Part shown: piece after piece, positions 36,598-44,662 of the stretch
Layout of the letters: every line of letters begins with the position of its first letter
Position numbering within the stretch: the first letter of the stretch is position 1
Assembly: GCA_017458005.1 (NCBI GenBank)
Contig: JAFTGH010000019.1
Coordinates: 1 to 64,000 of the forward strand
DNA: 64,000 bases
Origin: Prevotella sp.
GTDB taxonomy: Bacteria > Bacteroidota > Bacteroidia > Bacteroidales > Bacteroidaceae
Direction of reading: 5' to 3'
Notes under the pieces: generated by a model
The model's input: the letters and a program-made list of their open reading frames with translations, nothing else
Databases searched by the model: none
Told to the model about the DNA's origin: nothing
Translations under genes and position numbers: made by a program

Positions 36598-37343
36598 ATT
36601 ACAATTGGAAGAAGTCTGCCATCATTTTGATAGATGTCGCTCTGGCATGCTATCTCTTTCTCGCCATCACGGCTTTCAATCAGCCTGATGACCAGAAAGC
36701 GGTATGCACCCAGGTGGATGTCAATATCGAGGACAGCAAGGTGGACGGATTCCTTGGTGGCGCGGAGATCAAAGAGCAACTCCAGCGGGCAAAGATCTAT
36801 CCCCAGGGGCAACCCATGAAACAGATCAATGTCCGTAAGATAGAGGAGGCCATCCAGCAAAATCCTTTTGTCGAGAAAGCGGAATGCTTCAAGACCCAAG
36901 GCGGACATGTGAAGGTCAACCTCACCCAGCGACTGCCTGTCGTACGTGTCAAGGCAGACAATGGTGACGACTATTACGTGGATGCCCATGGCGACATCAT
37001 GCCTAACACACGGTATACCAGCGACCTGGTTATCGCCACAGGCAATATCACTCGCCCTTATGCCCAGAAGAAGTTGGCTCGCATCGGCAAATTCATCATG
37101 CAGAACACTTTCTGGCAGAGCCAGATAGAACAGTTGCATGTCCTTGCCGACGGCTCTATTGAGATGGTGCCACGCATCGGCGACCATATCATCTATCTGG
37201 GACAGGCGACGAATATCCAACAGAAACTCAACCGACTGGAGAAATTCTATCGCTACGGATTGAGTGAGGCTGGCTGGAACAAATACTCCTATATCAATCT
37301 GGAGTTTGACAACCAGATTATCTGCAAGAAGAGAAGAAAATAA
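36594..37343 (+). CDS. ftsQ: FtsQ/DivIB-like cell division protein
   Basis: A 249-residue bitopic protein with one N-terminal helix (AIILIDVALACYLFLAITAF) and a periplasmic part containing a POTRA-like region (INVRKIEEAIQQNPFVEKAE) and a beta domain. FtsQ recruits FtsL/FtsB to the division site. Sequence identity to proteobacterial FtsQ is low, so the call rests on topology, the POTRA-like motif and the place between murC and ftsA. Confidence 0.85.
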   Translation: MNYNWKKSAIILIDVALACYLFLAITAFNQPDDQKAVCTQVDVNIEDSKVDGFLGGAEIKEQLQRAKIYPQGQPMKQINVRKIEEAIQQNPFVEKAECFKTQGGHVKVNLTQRLPVVRVKADNGDDYYVDAHGDIMPNTRYTSDLVIATGNITRPYAQKKLARIGKFIMQNTFWQSQIEQLHVLADGSIEMVPRIGDHIIYLGQATNIQQKLNRLEKFYRYGLSEAGWNKYSYINLEFDNQIICKKRRK

Positions 37344-37358
37344 TAAAACAAGATAAAG

Positions 37359-38807
37359 ATGCCAAAAGAATTTATTGTTGCTATCGAACTGGGGTCATCC
37401 AAGATGACAGGTATCGCAGGAAAGAAGAACCTTGACGGCAGTATCCAAGTATTAGCCGTGGTGAAGGAGGACTCTTCCGCCTTCATCCGCAAGGGTTATG
37501 TGTACAACATCGACAAGACAGCACAATGTCTTGCCTCTATTGTCAGCAAACTGGAGAAACAACTCAAGACATCTATCACACAAGTGTATGTGGGAGTGGG
37601 AGGACAGTCCATCCGCTCTATCCGTAACATCATCTCTAAAGAGTTGCCCGCCGACACGGTGGTGACACAAGACATGGTGATAGAACTGATGGATGCCAAC
37701 CGTAATATGAAATACCCTGACCAGGAGATCCTTGACGCTGCGGTACAGGAATACAAGGTGGACTCCCAACTCCAACTGGACCCCGTAGGCATTCAGTGCA
37801 GCCATATCGAGGGTAACTTCCTCAACATCCTGCAACGCAAGGCATTCTACAAGAACCTTAACATGTGCTTCGAGACTGCGAATATCAACGTGGCGGAGAT
37901 GTATCTGGCACCACTGGCTCTTGCCGACAGCGTCCTCACCGAGACGGAGAAGCGGTCAGGCTGTGCCTTGGTAGACCTGGGCGCCGACACGACAACGGTC
38001 AGTGTCTACTCCAAGAATGTGCTGCGCCATCTTGCCGTCATCCCACTGGGTGGCAATAATATCACCAAGGATATCGCCTCGTTGCAGATGGAGGAGCACG
38101 ACGCAGAGAAGATGAAACTGAAATACGCCTCCGCTTTCACCGAGAATAACGACATCGACAACAACCTGAAATATCCTATCGACCAAGACCGTCAGGTGGA
38201 GAGCCGTAAGTTCGTGGAGATCGTGGAGGGACGCTTGGAGGAGATCATCGCCAATGTCTGGTGCCAAGTTCCAGAGGAGTTATGCGACAAGTTGCTGGGC
38301 GGCATCATCCTCACTGGCGGCTGCTCCAATATGAGAGACATCGAGAAGGCTTTTGCGAACTATACGCATATCGACAAGATACGTACTGCGAAGTTCGTCA
38401 CCCAGACCATCGTCTCCAACCTGCCGGAGGTAACGGCAAAAGACGGACGGATGAACACGGTCCTCGGACTGCTTGCCAAGGGCGACATCAACTGCGCAGG
38501 TCATGAGATAGACCCCAACGGCGACCTCTTTGGCGGAAAACAGACTCAGCAGGACAATCCTCTCGACCAGCGCAGGGCACGCCAGGCTGTGGAGACCCCC
38601 GCAGGCGTGGTACGCACCGCAGAGGAGATTCGCAGGGCTGAGGAGGAGGCTCGCCAGAAGCGTGAGGATGAGGAGCGCCTCGCCCGTGAGAAAGCCGAGG
38701 AGGAGGCTCGCATCGAGGCAGAGCGTCGCAAGGAGAACAGTCCTATCAGTAAGATGGGACGCTGGCTGAAGAAGTTCGGACAGGAAATCATTAAAGAAGA
38801 GGATTAA
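37359..38807 (+). CDS. ftsA: Cell division protein FtsA
   Basis: The 482-residue actin-fold ATPase tethers FtsZ to the membrane. It has the phosphate loop VAIELGSSKMTG, a YVGVGGQSIRSI segment of the 1C subdomain, VDLGADTTTVSVY and LTGGCSNM. The C-terminus is extended by a charged helix (AEEEARQKREDEERLARE) before a final amphipathic segment (SKMGRWLKKFGQEII) that should bind the membrane. It starts 15 nt after ftsQ. Confidence 0.94.
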   Translation: MPKEFIVAIELGSSKMTGIAGKKNLDGSIQVLAVVKEDSSAFIRKGYVYNIDKTAQCLASIVSKLEKQLKTSITQVYVGVGGQSIRSIRNIISKELPADTVVTQDMVIELMDANRNMKYPDQEILDAAVQEYKVDSQLQLDPVGIQCSHIEGNFLNILQRKAFYKNLNMCFETANINVAEMYLAPLALADSVLTETEKRSGCALVDLGADTTTVSVYSKNVLRHLAVIPLGGNNITKDIASLQMEEHDAEKMKLKYASAFTENNDIDNNLKYPIDQDRQVESRKFVEIVEGRLEEIIANVWCQVPEELCDKLLGGIILTGGCSNMRDIEKAFANYTHIDKIRTAKFVTQTIVSNLPEVTAKDGRMNTVLGLLAKGDINCAGHEIDPNGDLFGGKQTQQDNPLDQRRARQAVETPAGVVRTAEEIRRAEEEARQKREDEERLAREKAEEEARIEAERRKENSPISKMGRWLKKFGQEIIKEED

Positions 38808-38821
38808 AAAGATTAGCATAT

Positions 38822-40135
38822 ATGGACAATGTATTACTGGATTTCGGTGCACCCGAAAAGGAGAACAGCATCATCAAGGTGATTGGTGTTGGCGGTGGAG
38901 GCGGCAATGCCGTCAACCACATGTATCGTGAGGGTATCCACGACGTGACTTTTGTGCTCTGTAATACAGATAACCAGGCACTTAACGACTCCCCCGTCCC
39001 CGTTCATCTGCAACTGGGCAAGGAAGGACTGGGTGCTGGTAACAAACCCGAGAAGGCACGTGCTGCCGCCGAGGAGAGTATCGAGGATATCAAGCGCATG
39101 CTGAGCGATGGTACCCGTATGGCATTCATCACGGCAGGCATGGGCGGAGGTACAGGTACTGGAGCAGCCCCCGTCATCGCCCGTATCTCCAAGGAGATGG
39201 GCATCCTGACGGTAGGTATCGTCACGATTCCTTTCCGCTTCGAGGGCGACCGTAAGATTGACCAGGCGCTCGATGGCGTCGAGGAGATGGCGAAGCATGT
39301 CGATGCCCTCCTGGTCATCAACAACGAGCGTCTGCGTGAGATTTACCCTGAACTCTCCGTGCTCGATGCCTTCGGAAAGGCAGACGACACCCTTTCCGTC
39401 GCCGCCAAGTCGATTGCGGAGATCATCACCGTACACGGACTCATCAACCTCGACTTCAACGATGTGAAGACCGTCCTGAAGGATGGTGGCGTCGCTATCA
39501 TGTCGACAGGTTATGGTGAGGGCGAAGGACGTGTGAAGAAGGCTATCGACGACGCCCTGAACTCTCCGCTGCTCAACGACAACGACGTGTTCAACTCCAA
39601 GAAGATTCTGCTGAGCATCTCGTTTGCGGGCAGCAAGGACGGCAAGGACTCCCTGATGATGGAGGAGATGAACGATGTCAATGAGTTCATGGCGAAATTC
39701 GGCGACTTCGAGATCAAGTGGGGACTCGCCACCGATCCCGAACTGGGCAAGAAGGTGAAGGTCACCATCCTCGCCACTGGTTTCGGCATCGAGAACGTAG
39801 ACGGCATGAACGGACACCTGAAGCGTCACACCCAAGAGGAGGCGACACGCCTCGCAGAGCAACAGGAGCGTGAGGCAGAGCGTCAGGACCGCCGCAATCG
39901 CTATTATGGCTCAGAGGGCTCTACAAAGCGTTACAAGCGCCGTCCGCATATCTATCTGTTCCGCCCCGATGACCTCGACAACGACGATGTCATCTCAGCC
40001 GTAGAGCAGACACCTACCTACAAACGTACTCGTGAGATTCTCGACAGTATCTACAGCCAGGCGAGTGGTGATGAGCCACAACAGCAGAGCGAGGCTTCAC
40101 AGGAGCCTATACAGGGTACTATCGTGTTCTCATAG
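38822..40135 (+). CDS. ftsZ: Cell division GTPase FtsZ
   Basis: This 437-residue tubulin-like protein polymerises into the division ring. The GTP loop is AGMGGGTGTGAAPVI. After the globular core (about residue 320) comes an Arg/Gln-rich linker, then a conserved-looking acidic stretch DDLDNDDVISAVEQTPTYKR, and a further 40 polar residues ending in TIVFS. The tail therefore extends beyond the usual short C-terminal peptide. Its stop is 10 nt from the convergent recO stop, with no clear terminator between. Confidence 0.95.
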   Translation: MDNVLLDFGAPEKENSIIKVIGVGGGGGNAVNHMYREGIHDVTFVLCNTDNQALNDSPVPVHLQLGKEGLGAGNKPEKARAAAEESIEDIKRMLSDGTRMAFITAGMGGGTGTGAAPVIARISKEMGILTVGIVTIPFRFEGDRKIDQALDGVEEMAKHVDALLVINNERLREIYPELSVLDAFGKADDTLSVAAKSIAEIITVHGLINLDFNDVKTVLKDGGVAIMSTGYGEGEGRVKKAIDDALNSPLLNDNDVFNSKKILLSISFAGSKDGKDSLMMEEMNDVNEFMAKFGDFEIKWGLATDPELGKKVKVTILATGFGIENVDGMNGHLKRHTQEEATRLAEQQEREAERQDRRNRYYGSEGSTKRYKRRPHIYLFRPDDLDNDDVISAVEQTPTYKRTREILDSIYSQASGDEPQQQSEASQEPIQGTIVFS

Positions 40136-40145
40136 GAACCGCATC

Positions 40146-40868
40146 CTACCACAATTGTTGGAGCACTGCCAGACTTTTCATCTCGGGAAAGTCTGGCAGA
40201 TGTTGTTTGTAATAGAGCAACAGCACGTCCATGATGCGATGACGGTCATGACGGGAGAGTTGGAACAGATGCATGGTGGAGAAATCCATACGCATCAACA
40301 GCATCATCAACTTTGCCTCTTGAGGCGGTAAAAAGTCATGATGCATGGGAACCTGCATAGAGAAGCAACCACTACGAAGATCGAAGACCGACTGCTCCGC
40401 ATACCCCTCCAGGTTCGGATAGAACCCCAAGAAGCGTGAGAGGCGCATCAGGAAGGTGAGATGGAAGTTGGCAAAGCCCTCCCCTGCCGCATCCAGCCAT
40501 TGCACGGAGTCGGCGATATAGTCAAACAACGGCTCGTTGCACTGCTCTGAGCGCAGACCGTGATACAGGAACTCTGCCACAAACATGCTGATGGCAAGTT
40601 TCTCCGCCGAGAGAGGTATCGACACATAAGGAATCAACAGACGCGCATCCGACAGTTTCTGAAGTTGTACCCGCTGTCGCACCTCACAGGTGATCTCCAA
40701 TAAGGTCATCGGCTGGAAATACTGTTTCTTGACACGCGACTTATTCGTCTTGGGGACCGACACGACAAAAGACAACCTTCCCAAAGACTTTGTGAACATA
40801 TCCACAATGACTTTCGACTCGCCATACTTCAAAGTATGTAATACGATGGCTTCTGTTTTCACTAACAC
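40146..40868 (-). CDS. recO: DNA repair protein RecO
   Basis: RecO helps load RecA on gapped DNA. The 240-residue form from GTG at 40868 begins (M)LVKTEAIVLHTLKYGESKVI, the typical OB-fold start of the family. A further GTG at 40862 is possible. The longer frame from ATG 40916 adds a hydrophobic non-homologous stretch and would lie upstream of a TAACTTCG promoter-like box at 40874-40881, so I reject it. The zinc-finger cysteines found in some RecO proteins are absent, as in many Bacteroidota. It is convergent to ftsZ. Confidence 0.88.
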   Translation of the reverse strand: MLVKTEAIVLHTLKYGESKVIVDMFTKSLGRLSFVVSVPKTNKSRVKKQYFQPMTLLEITCEVRQRVQLQKLSDARLLIPYVSIPLSAEKLAISMFVAEFLYHGLRSEQCNEPLFDYIADSVQWLDAAGEGFANFHLTFLMRLSRFLGFYPNLEGYAEQSVFDLRSGCFSMQVPMHHDFLPPQEAKLMMLLMRMDFSTMHLFQLSRHDRHRIMDVLLLYYKQHLPDFPEMKSLAVLQQLW

Positions 40869-40873
40869 GAGGG

Positions 40874-40881
40874 CGAAGTTA
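40874..40881 (-). promoter_or_regulatory. Possible -7 box of recO
   Basis: The minus strand reads TAACTTCG, one base off TAnnTTTG, ending 5 nt before the GTG start at 40868. If real, the recO transcript would be nearly leaderless. Confidence 0.4.
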
Positions 40882-40922
40882 CATAAAAAATGAGAGAAAA
40901 CAACATTTTTCAGCAAGAAAAT

Positions 40923-40953
40923 TTTGCCAGACGGAAAAATTGCAGTACCTTTG
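40923..40953 (+). promoter_or_regulatory. -33/-7 promoter of tRNA-Glu and rpsT
   Basis: TTTG (40923-40926), a 19-nt spacer and TACCTTTG (40946-40953) form the best full promoter in the window. Transcription would start near 40960, just before the tRNA. Confidence 0.8.
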
Positions 40954-40973
40954 CACCCGCTAAAAGAGACGCT

Positions 40974-41045
40974 GGTCCCTTCGTCTATCGGCTAGGACGA
41001 GAGATTTTCATTCTCTAAAGAGGAGTTCGACTCTCCTAGGGACTA
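40974..41045 (+). tRNA. tRNA-Glu (anticodon TTC)
   Basis: The 72-nt sequence folds as a cloverleaf: acceptor arms GGTCCCT and AGGGACT, anticodon stem AGAGA/TCTCT with loop TTTTCAT giving anticodon TTC, and a T arm around GGAGTTCGACTCTCC. The discriminator base is A and CCA is not encoded (CTT follows). It probably shares a transcript with rpsT. Confidence 0.93.
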
Positions 41046-41182
41046 CTTTTAAATCCGTCATCTGCACAGCCAAGTGCTACCTTCGGGAAACGGTGGCGGA
41101 GGGTGTCAAAACCCGCCCAGGGCAGCCTATAAGACGTAAGACCCATAAGCTTTAATATTAACAATAAAACTAAAAGAAAAAA
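41046..41182 (+). ncRNA. Structured leader between tRNA-Glu and rpsT
   Basis: The 137-nt stretch can fold into a three-way junction: an outer helix CTGC (41062) with GCAG (41122), a hairpin GCTACC/GGTGGC (41076-41097), and a hairpin GGAGGGT/ACCCGCC (41098-41117) with one mismatch. It is GC-rich against AT-rich flanks. A leader controlling ribosomal protein S20, perhaps by S20 itself, is plausible inference; I do not recognise a named RNA family. Confidence 0.45.
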
Positions 41183-41434
41183 ATGGCAAATCACAAGTCA
41201 TCCCTGAAGAGAATTCGTCAGGACAAGAAAAAGGCTGAGCATAATCACTATTATGCAAAGACCATGCGTAATGCTGTTCGCAAATTGCGTGCTATGACCG
41301 ACAAGGAAGAGGCAACAAAGTTGTACCCCAGTGTACAGAAGATGCTGGACAAGTTGGCTAAGACCAATATTATCCACAAGAACAAGGCCGCTAACATCAA
41401 GTCTAGTCTTGCCGCTCACATCAACAAACTTTAA
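41183..41434 (+). CDS. rpsT: 30S ribosomal protein S20
   Basis: An 83-residue, strongly basic helical protein ([20 protein letters not shown]) that binds 16S rRNA in the small subunit. The length and the C-terminal [19 protein letters not shown] are typical. It follows tRNA-Glu through a structured leader and is closed by a strong terminator. Confidence 0.96.
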   Translation: MANHKSSLKRIRQDKKKAEHNHYYAKTMRNAVRKLRAMTDKEEATKLYPSVQKMLDKLAKTNIIHKNKAANIKSSLAAHINKL

Positions 41435-41458
41435 AATAGCAAAAAAGCATAAAAAGGT

Positions 41459-41490
41459 CAGATAAACTTTGTTTATCTGGCTTTTTTTTT
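41459..41490 (+). terminator. Intrinsic terminator after rpsT
   Basis: CAGATAAAC-TTT-GTTTATCTG forms a perfect 9-bp stem, followed by GC and nine T. It separates rpsT from gyrB. Confidence 0.88.
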
Positions 41491-41491
41491 G

Positions 41492-41499
41492 TAATTTTG
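41492..41499 (+). promoter_or_regulatory. -7 box for gyrB
   Basis: TAATTTTG matches TAnnTTTG, directly after the rpsT terminator and 26 nt before the gyrB ATG at 41526. It excludes the longer frame from 41469. Confidence 0.65.
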
Positions 41500-41525
41500 C
41501 AAGCATAATAGTACTAGTTATAACA

Positions 41526-43496
41526 ATGGCAGAAGAACTGAACAAAGAAAACAATTATTCCGCGAGTAATATTCAAGTGCTCGAGGGCTTAGAGGCAGTG
41601 CGTAAGCGCCCAGCCATGTATATCGGTGATATCAGCGAGAAGGGCTTGCACCATTTGGTAAACGAGACCGTCGACAACTCTATCGACGAGGCGATGGCAG
41701 GTTACTGTACCCATATTGAGGTAACCATCAACGAGGACAACTCCATCACAGTATTAGATAATGGTCGTGGTATTCCCGTCGACGAGCATGAGAAGATGCA
41801 CAAGTCGGCATTGGAGGTCGTCATGACCGTCCTCCATGCGGGAGGTAAGTTCGACAAGGGTTCCTATAAGGTGTCTGGCGGTCTGCATGGTGTGGGTGTC
41901 AGTTGTGTCAACGCCCTCTCCACCCACATGATGTCGCAGGTGTTCCGCAACGGACATATCTACCAGCAGGAATACGAGAAGGGAAAGCCCCTCTACGACG
42001 TGAAGATCGTAGGCGACACCGACAAGACAGGTACCCGTCAGCAGTTCTGGCCCGACGGCAGCATCTTCACCACTACGGAGTATAAGTACGACATCATCGC
42101 CCGCCGTATGCGTGAACTCGCCTACCTGAACGCAGGCATCACCATCACCTTGAAGGACATGCGCCCTGACGAGGAAGGCAAACTGAGGGAGGAGGTCTTC
42201 CATGCCAAGGACGGACTGAAGGAGTTCGTGCGCTACGTCGACCGTCACCGTACCCACCTCTTCGACGATGTCATCTACCTGAAGACGGAGAAGCAGGGAG
42301 TGCCTATTGAGGTCGCTGTGATGTACAATACCGACTATACGGAGAATATCCACTCTTACGTCAATAATATCAACACCATTGAGGGTGGTACCCACTTGGT
42401 AGGTTTCCGTATGGCACTGACCCGTACGCTGAAGAAATACGCCGATGCCGACCCCCAGATCTCCAAGCAGATCGAGAAGGCGAAGATAGAGATTGCCGGT
42501 GAGGACTTCCGTGAGGGTCTCTCCGCCGTCATCTCCATCAAGGTGGCAGAGCCTCAGTTCGAGGGACAGACCAAGACGAAACTGGGTAACTCCGAGGTGG
42601 CAGGTGCCGTCCAGCAGGCTGTCGGCGAGGCACTAAGCAACTACCTGGAGGAGCATCCGAAAGAGGCGAAACTCATCTGCGACAAGGTGGTACTTGCCGC
42701 TACCGCCCGTATCGCCGCCCGTAAGGCACGTGAGAGCGTACAGCGCAAGAACCCGATGACGGGTGGCGGTCTGCCTGGTAAACTCGCCGACTGCTCTAAC
42801 AAGGATCCGAAAGACTGTGAGATCTTCCTCGTCGAGGGTGACTCCGCAGGTGGCTCCGCCAAGCAGGGTCGTGACCGTCATTTCCAGGCAATCCTCCCTT
42901 TGCGCGGTAAGATCCTGAACGTGGAGAAAGTACAATGGCACCGTGTCTTCGAGGCTGAGTCCGTGATGAACATCATCCAGTCTATCGGCGTACGCTTCGG
43001 TGTAGAGGGCGAGGGCGACCGTGAGGCGAATATCGACAAGTTGCGTTACGACAAGATCATCATCATGACCGACGCCGATGTCGATGGCTCTCACATCGAC
43101 ACCCTTATCATGACACTCTTCTACCGCTTCATGCCACAGGTCATCCAAGGTGGTCACCTCTATATCGCCACCCCACCGCTCTATAAGTGCACGTATAAGA
43201 AATTCTCGGAATACTGCTATACGGAGCAGCAGCGTCAGGCGTTCATCGACAAGTATGTGGACGGACGTGACGACGACAAGGCGCTGCACACCCAGCGTTA
43301 CAAAGGTCTTGGTGAGATGAACCCGGAGCAACTCTGGGAGACCACCATGAACCCGGAGAACCGTCTGCTGAAGCAGGTGACTATCGAGAATGCCGCAGAG
43401 GCTGACGAGATCTTCTCCATGCTGATGGGCGATGACGTAGAGCCACGCCGTGAGTTCATCGAGAAGAACGCCACCTACGCGAATATTGACGCATAA
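41526..43496 (+). CDS. gyrB: DNA gyrase subunit B
   Basis: The 656-residue ATPase subunit of gyrase introduces negative supercoils with GyrA. Motifs are GLEAVRKRPAMYIGD, DNGRGIPVDEHEK (ATP site), GGLHGVGVSCVNALS, and the Toprim metal site with EGDSAGGSAKQGRDR and DADVDGSHI. The start at 41526 gives MAEELNKENNYSASNIQVLE; the longer frame from 41469 would begin inside the terminator. ParE is a less likely alternative. A HAD phosphatase follows after 18 nt. Confidence 0.93.
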   Translation: MAEELNKENNYSASNIQVLEGLEAVRKRPAMYIGDISEKGLHHLVNETVDNSIDEAMAGYCTHIEVTINEDNSITVLDNGRGIPVDEHEKMHKSALEVVMTVLHAGGKFDKGSYKVSGGLHGVGVSCVNALSTHMMSQVFRNGHIYQQEYEKGKPLYDVKIVGDTDKTGTRQQFWPDGSIFTTTEYKYDIIARRMRELAYLNAGITITLKDMRPDEEGKLREEVFHAKDGLKEFVRYVDRHRTHLFDDVIYLKTEKQGVPIEVAVMYNTDYTENIHSYVNNINTIEGGTHLVGFRMALTRTLKKYADADPQISKQIEKAKIEIAGEDFREGLSAVISIKVAEPQFEGQTKTKLGNSEVAGAVQQAVGEALSNYLEEHPKEAKLICDKVVLAATARIAARKARESVQRKNPMTGGGLPGKLADCSNKDPKDCEIFLVEGDSAGGSAKQGRDRHFQAILPLRGKILNVEKVQWHRVFEAESVMNIIQSIGVRFGVEGEGDREANIDKLRYDKIIIMTDADVDGSHIDTLIMTLFYRFMPQVIQGGHLYIATPPLYKCTYKKFSEYCYTEQQRQAFIDKYVDGRDDDKALHTQRYKGLGEMNPEQLWETTMNPENRLLKQVTIENAAEADEIFSMLMGDDVEPRREFIEKNATYANIDA

Positions 43497-43514
43497 CAAA
43501 ACAACTGAGGTACG

Positions 43515-44156
43515 ATAGACTATACAACCTATATCTTCGATCTTGACGGGACGCTGCTCGACACATTAGGTGACTTGGCAGCGTCCGTCAATTTTGCGCT
43601 GCGCACCCATGGCATGCCACAGCATTCCATCGGCGACATACGACGCTTCGTAGGCAATGGCATCCGTCTGTTGATGGAGCGTGCCGTACCCGACGGTGCC
43701 GAGAACCCCCTTTTCGACGAGGCTTTCGCCACCTTCCGCCAGTATTATATGCAGCACTCGCTCGACACGACCCGTCCCTACGAGGGCATCCCCGAGGTAT
43801 TACAGACACTGAGCCGCCGTGGCTGCCACCTTGCCGTTGTCAGCAATAAGTTCATGCCGGCGACCCAGGAACTGGTACGCCATTTCTTTCCAGAGATAAA
43901 AGTCGCTATTGGGGAACATGAGGCAGAGGGCATCCGCAAGAAGCCTGCTCCTGACACCGTCCACGAGGCGTTGCGCCAGTTGGGTGTCGACAAAGAGCAT
44001 GCCGTCTATATCGGTGACAGCGATGTCGATATCGAGACCGCCCGCAATGCGGGACTCCCCTGCATCAGTGTCCTCTGGGGCTTCCGAGACCATGACTTCC
44101 TCCTCCGCCATGGTGCCACCACTTTCATCAATCGCCCAGAGGAACTGTTAGCGTAG
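43515..44156 (+). CDS. HAD-family phosphatase (phosphoglycolate phosphatase-like), non-standard start
   Basis: A 213-residue haloacid-dehalogenase hydrolase. Motif I is YIFDLDGTLLDTL, motif II is VVSNK, and motif III/IV appear as RKKPAPDTV and YIGDSDVDIETARNAG. Gph-type members hydrolyse phosphoglycolate or related phosphomonoesters. No ATG, GTG or TTG exists in frame between the upstream TGA at 43506 and motif I; the only sensible start is ATA at 43515, preceded by TGAGGT. A TTG at 43575 would remove the nucleophile Asp and make the enzyme dead. So the gene either uses ATA (or a nearby Ile/Thr codon) or has lost its start by mutation. It lies 18 nt after gyrB. Confidence 0.78.
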   Translation: MDYTTYIFDLDGTLLDTLGDLAASVNFALRTHGMPQHSIGDIRRFVGNGIRLLMERAVPDGAENPLFDEAFATFRQYYMQHSLDTTRPYEGIPEVLQTLSRRGCHLAVVSNKFMPATQELVRHFFPEIKVAIGEHEAEGIRKKPAPDTVHEALRQLGVDKEHAVYIGDSDVDIETARNAGLPCISVLWGFRDHDFLLRHGATTFINRPEELLA

Positions 44157-44164
44157 ACTACAAG

Positions 44165-44662
44165 TCAAACACACGCCCTCAGATGCCGCCGCACGGTCTT
44201 GCGGGCAATACCCAACTGGTTCTCCACCTTTTTATATGGGACATGCAACTGTTGGGAGATCTCACTGACCCTCATCCCATCATAGATATGAAGACGGTAA
44301 ACCTCCCTGCACTCCTCGGAAAGACGAGCCAGGGAACGCTCCATACGCTCCATGATCTGACGGGCAGAGAAGACCGACTCCATCGTGTCGTCGCTGTCAT
44401 CATGACGACGGATATAATGCTCATATTCCTCGTAGACATGACGGCGACGGTAGTAGTCGGCTATCAGATGACGTGCCATGGTATAGATAAGACAGGGCAT
44501 GGTCTGCTCAGTGATCAACCGATGACCACTGAGCAGACGCAGGAAGAGGTTCTGGACCATATCCTGAGCCTCGTCCCTGTCTTGTATTCGAATCGCAACG
44601 AAATCGACGATTTCACCGCGATGTCGAGCGTAATAGTCAGTGATTAGCGTCTGATTATTCAT
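44165..44662 (-). CDS. ECF-type RNA polymerase sigma factor
   Basis: The 165-residue protein has sigma region 2 (ARHRGEIVDFVAIRIQDRDE, AQDMVQNLFLRLL, then LIYTMARHLIADYYRRR) and region 4 with a helix-turn-helix (MRVSEISQQLHVPYKKVENQ). No region 1.1 or 3 is present, as expected for extracytoplasmic-function sigma factors. Its ATG overlaps the end of the GH43 gene by 8 nt, so it is the last gene of the xylanase-xylosidase run. No anti-sigma gene or SusC/D pair is adjacent. It may control the xylan genes or simply be coupled to them; the target is unknown. Confidence 0.85.
   Translation of the reverse strand: MNNQTLITDYYARHRGEIVDFVAIRIQDRDEAQDMVQNLFLRLLSGHRLITEQTMPCLIYTMARHLIADYYRRRHVYEEYEHYIRRHDDSDDTMESVFSARQIMERMERSLARLSEECREVYRLHIYDGMRVSEISQQLHVPYKKVENQLGIARKTVRRHLRACV

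Noticed and set aside
38834..39862. 342-residue minus-strand frame opposite ftsZ
   Set aside because: Antisense to an unmistakable ftsZ, with no family motifs; similar shadows occur opposite murC, ftsA and gyrB.
43575..44156. HAD phosphatase starting at TTG 43575
   Set aside because: This start removes the DxDGT nucleophile motif that is present in frame just upstream.
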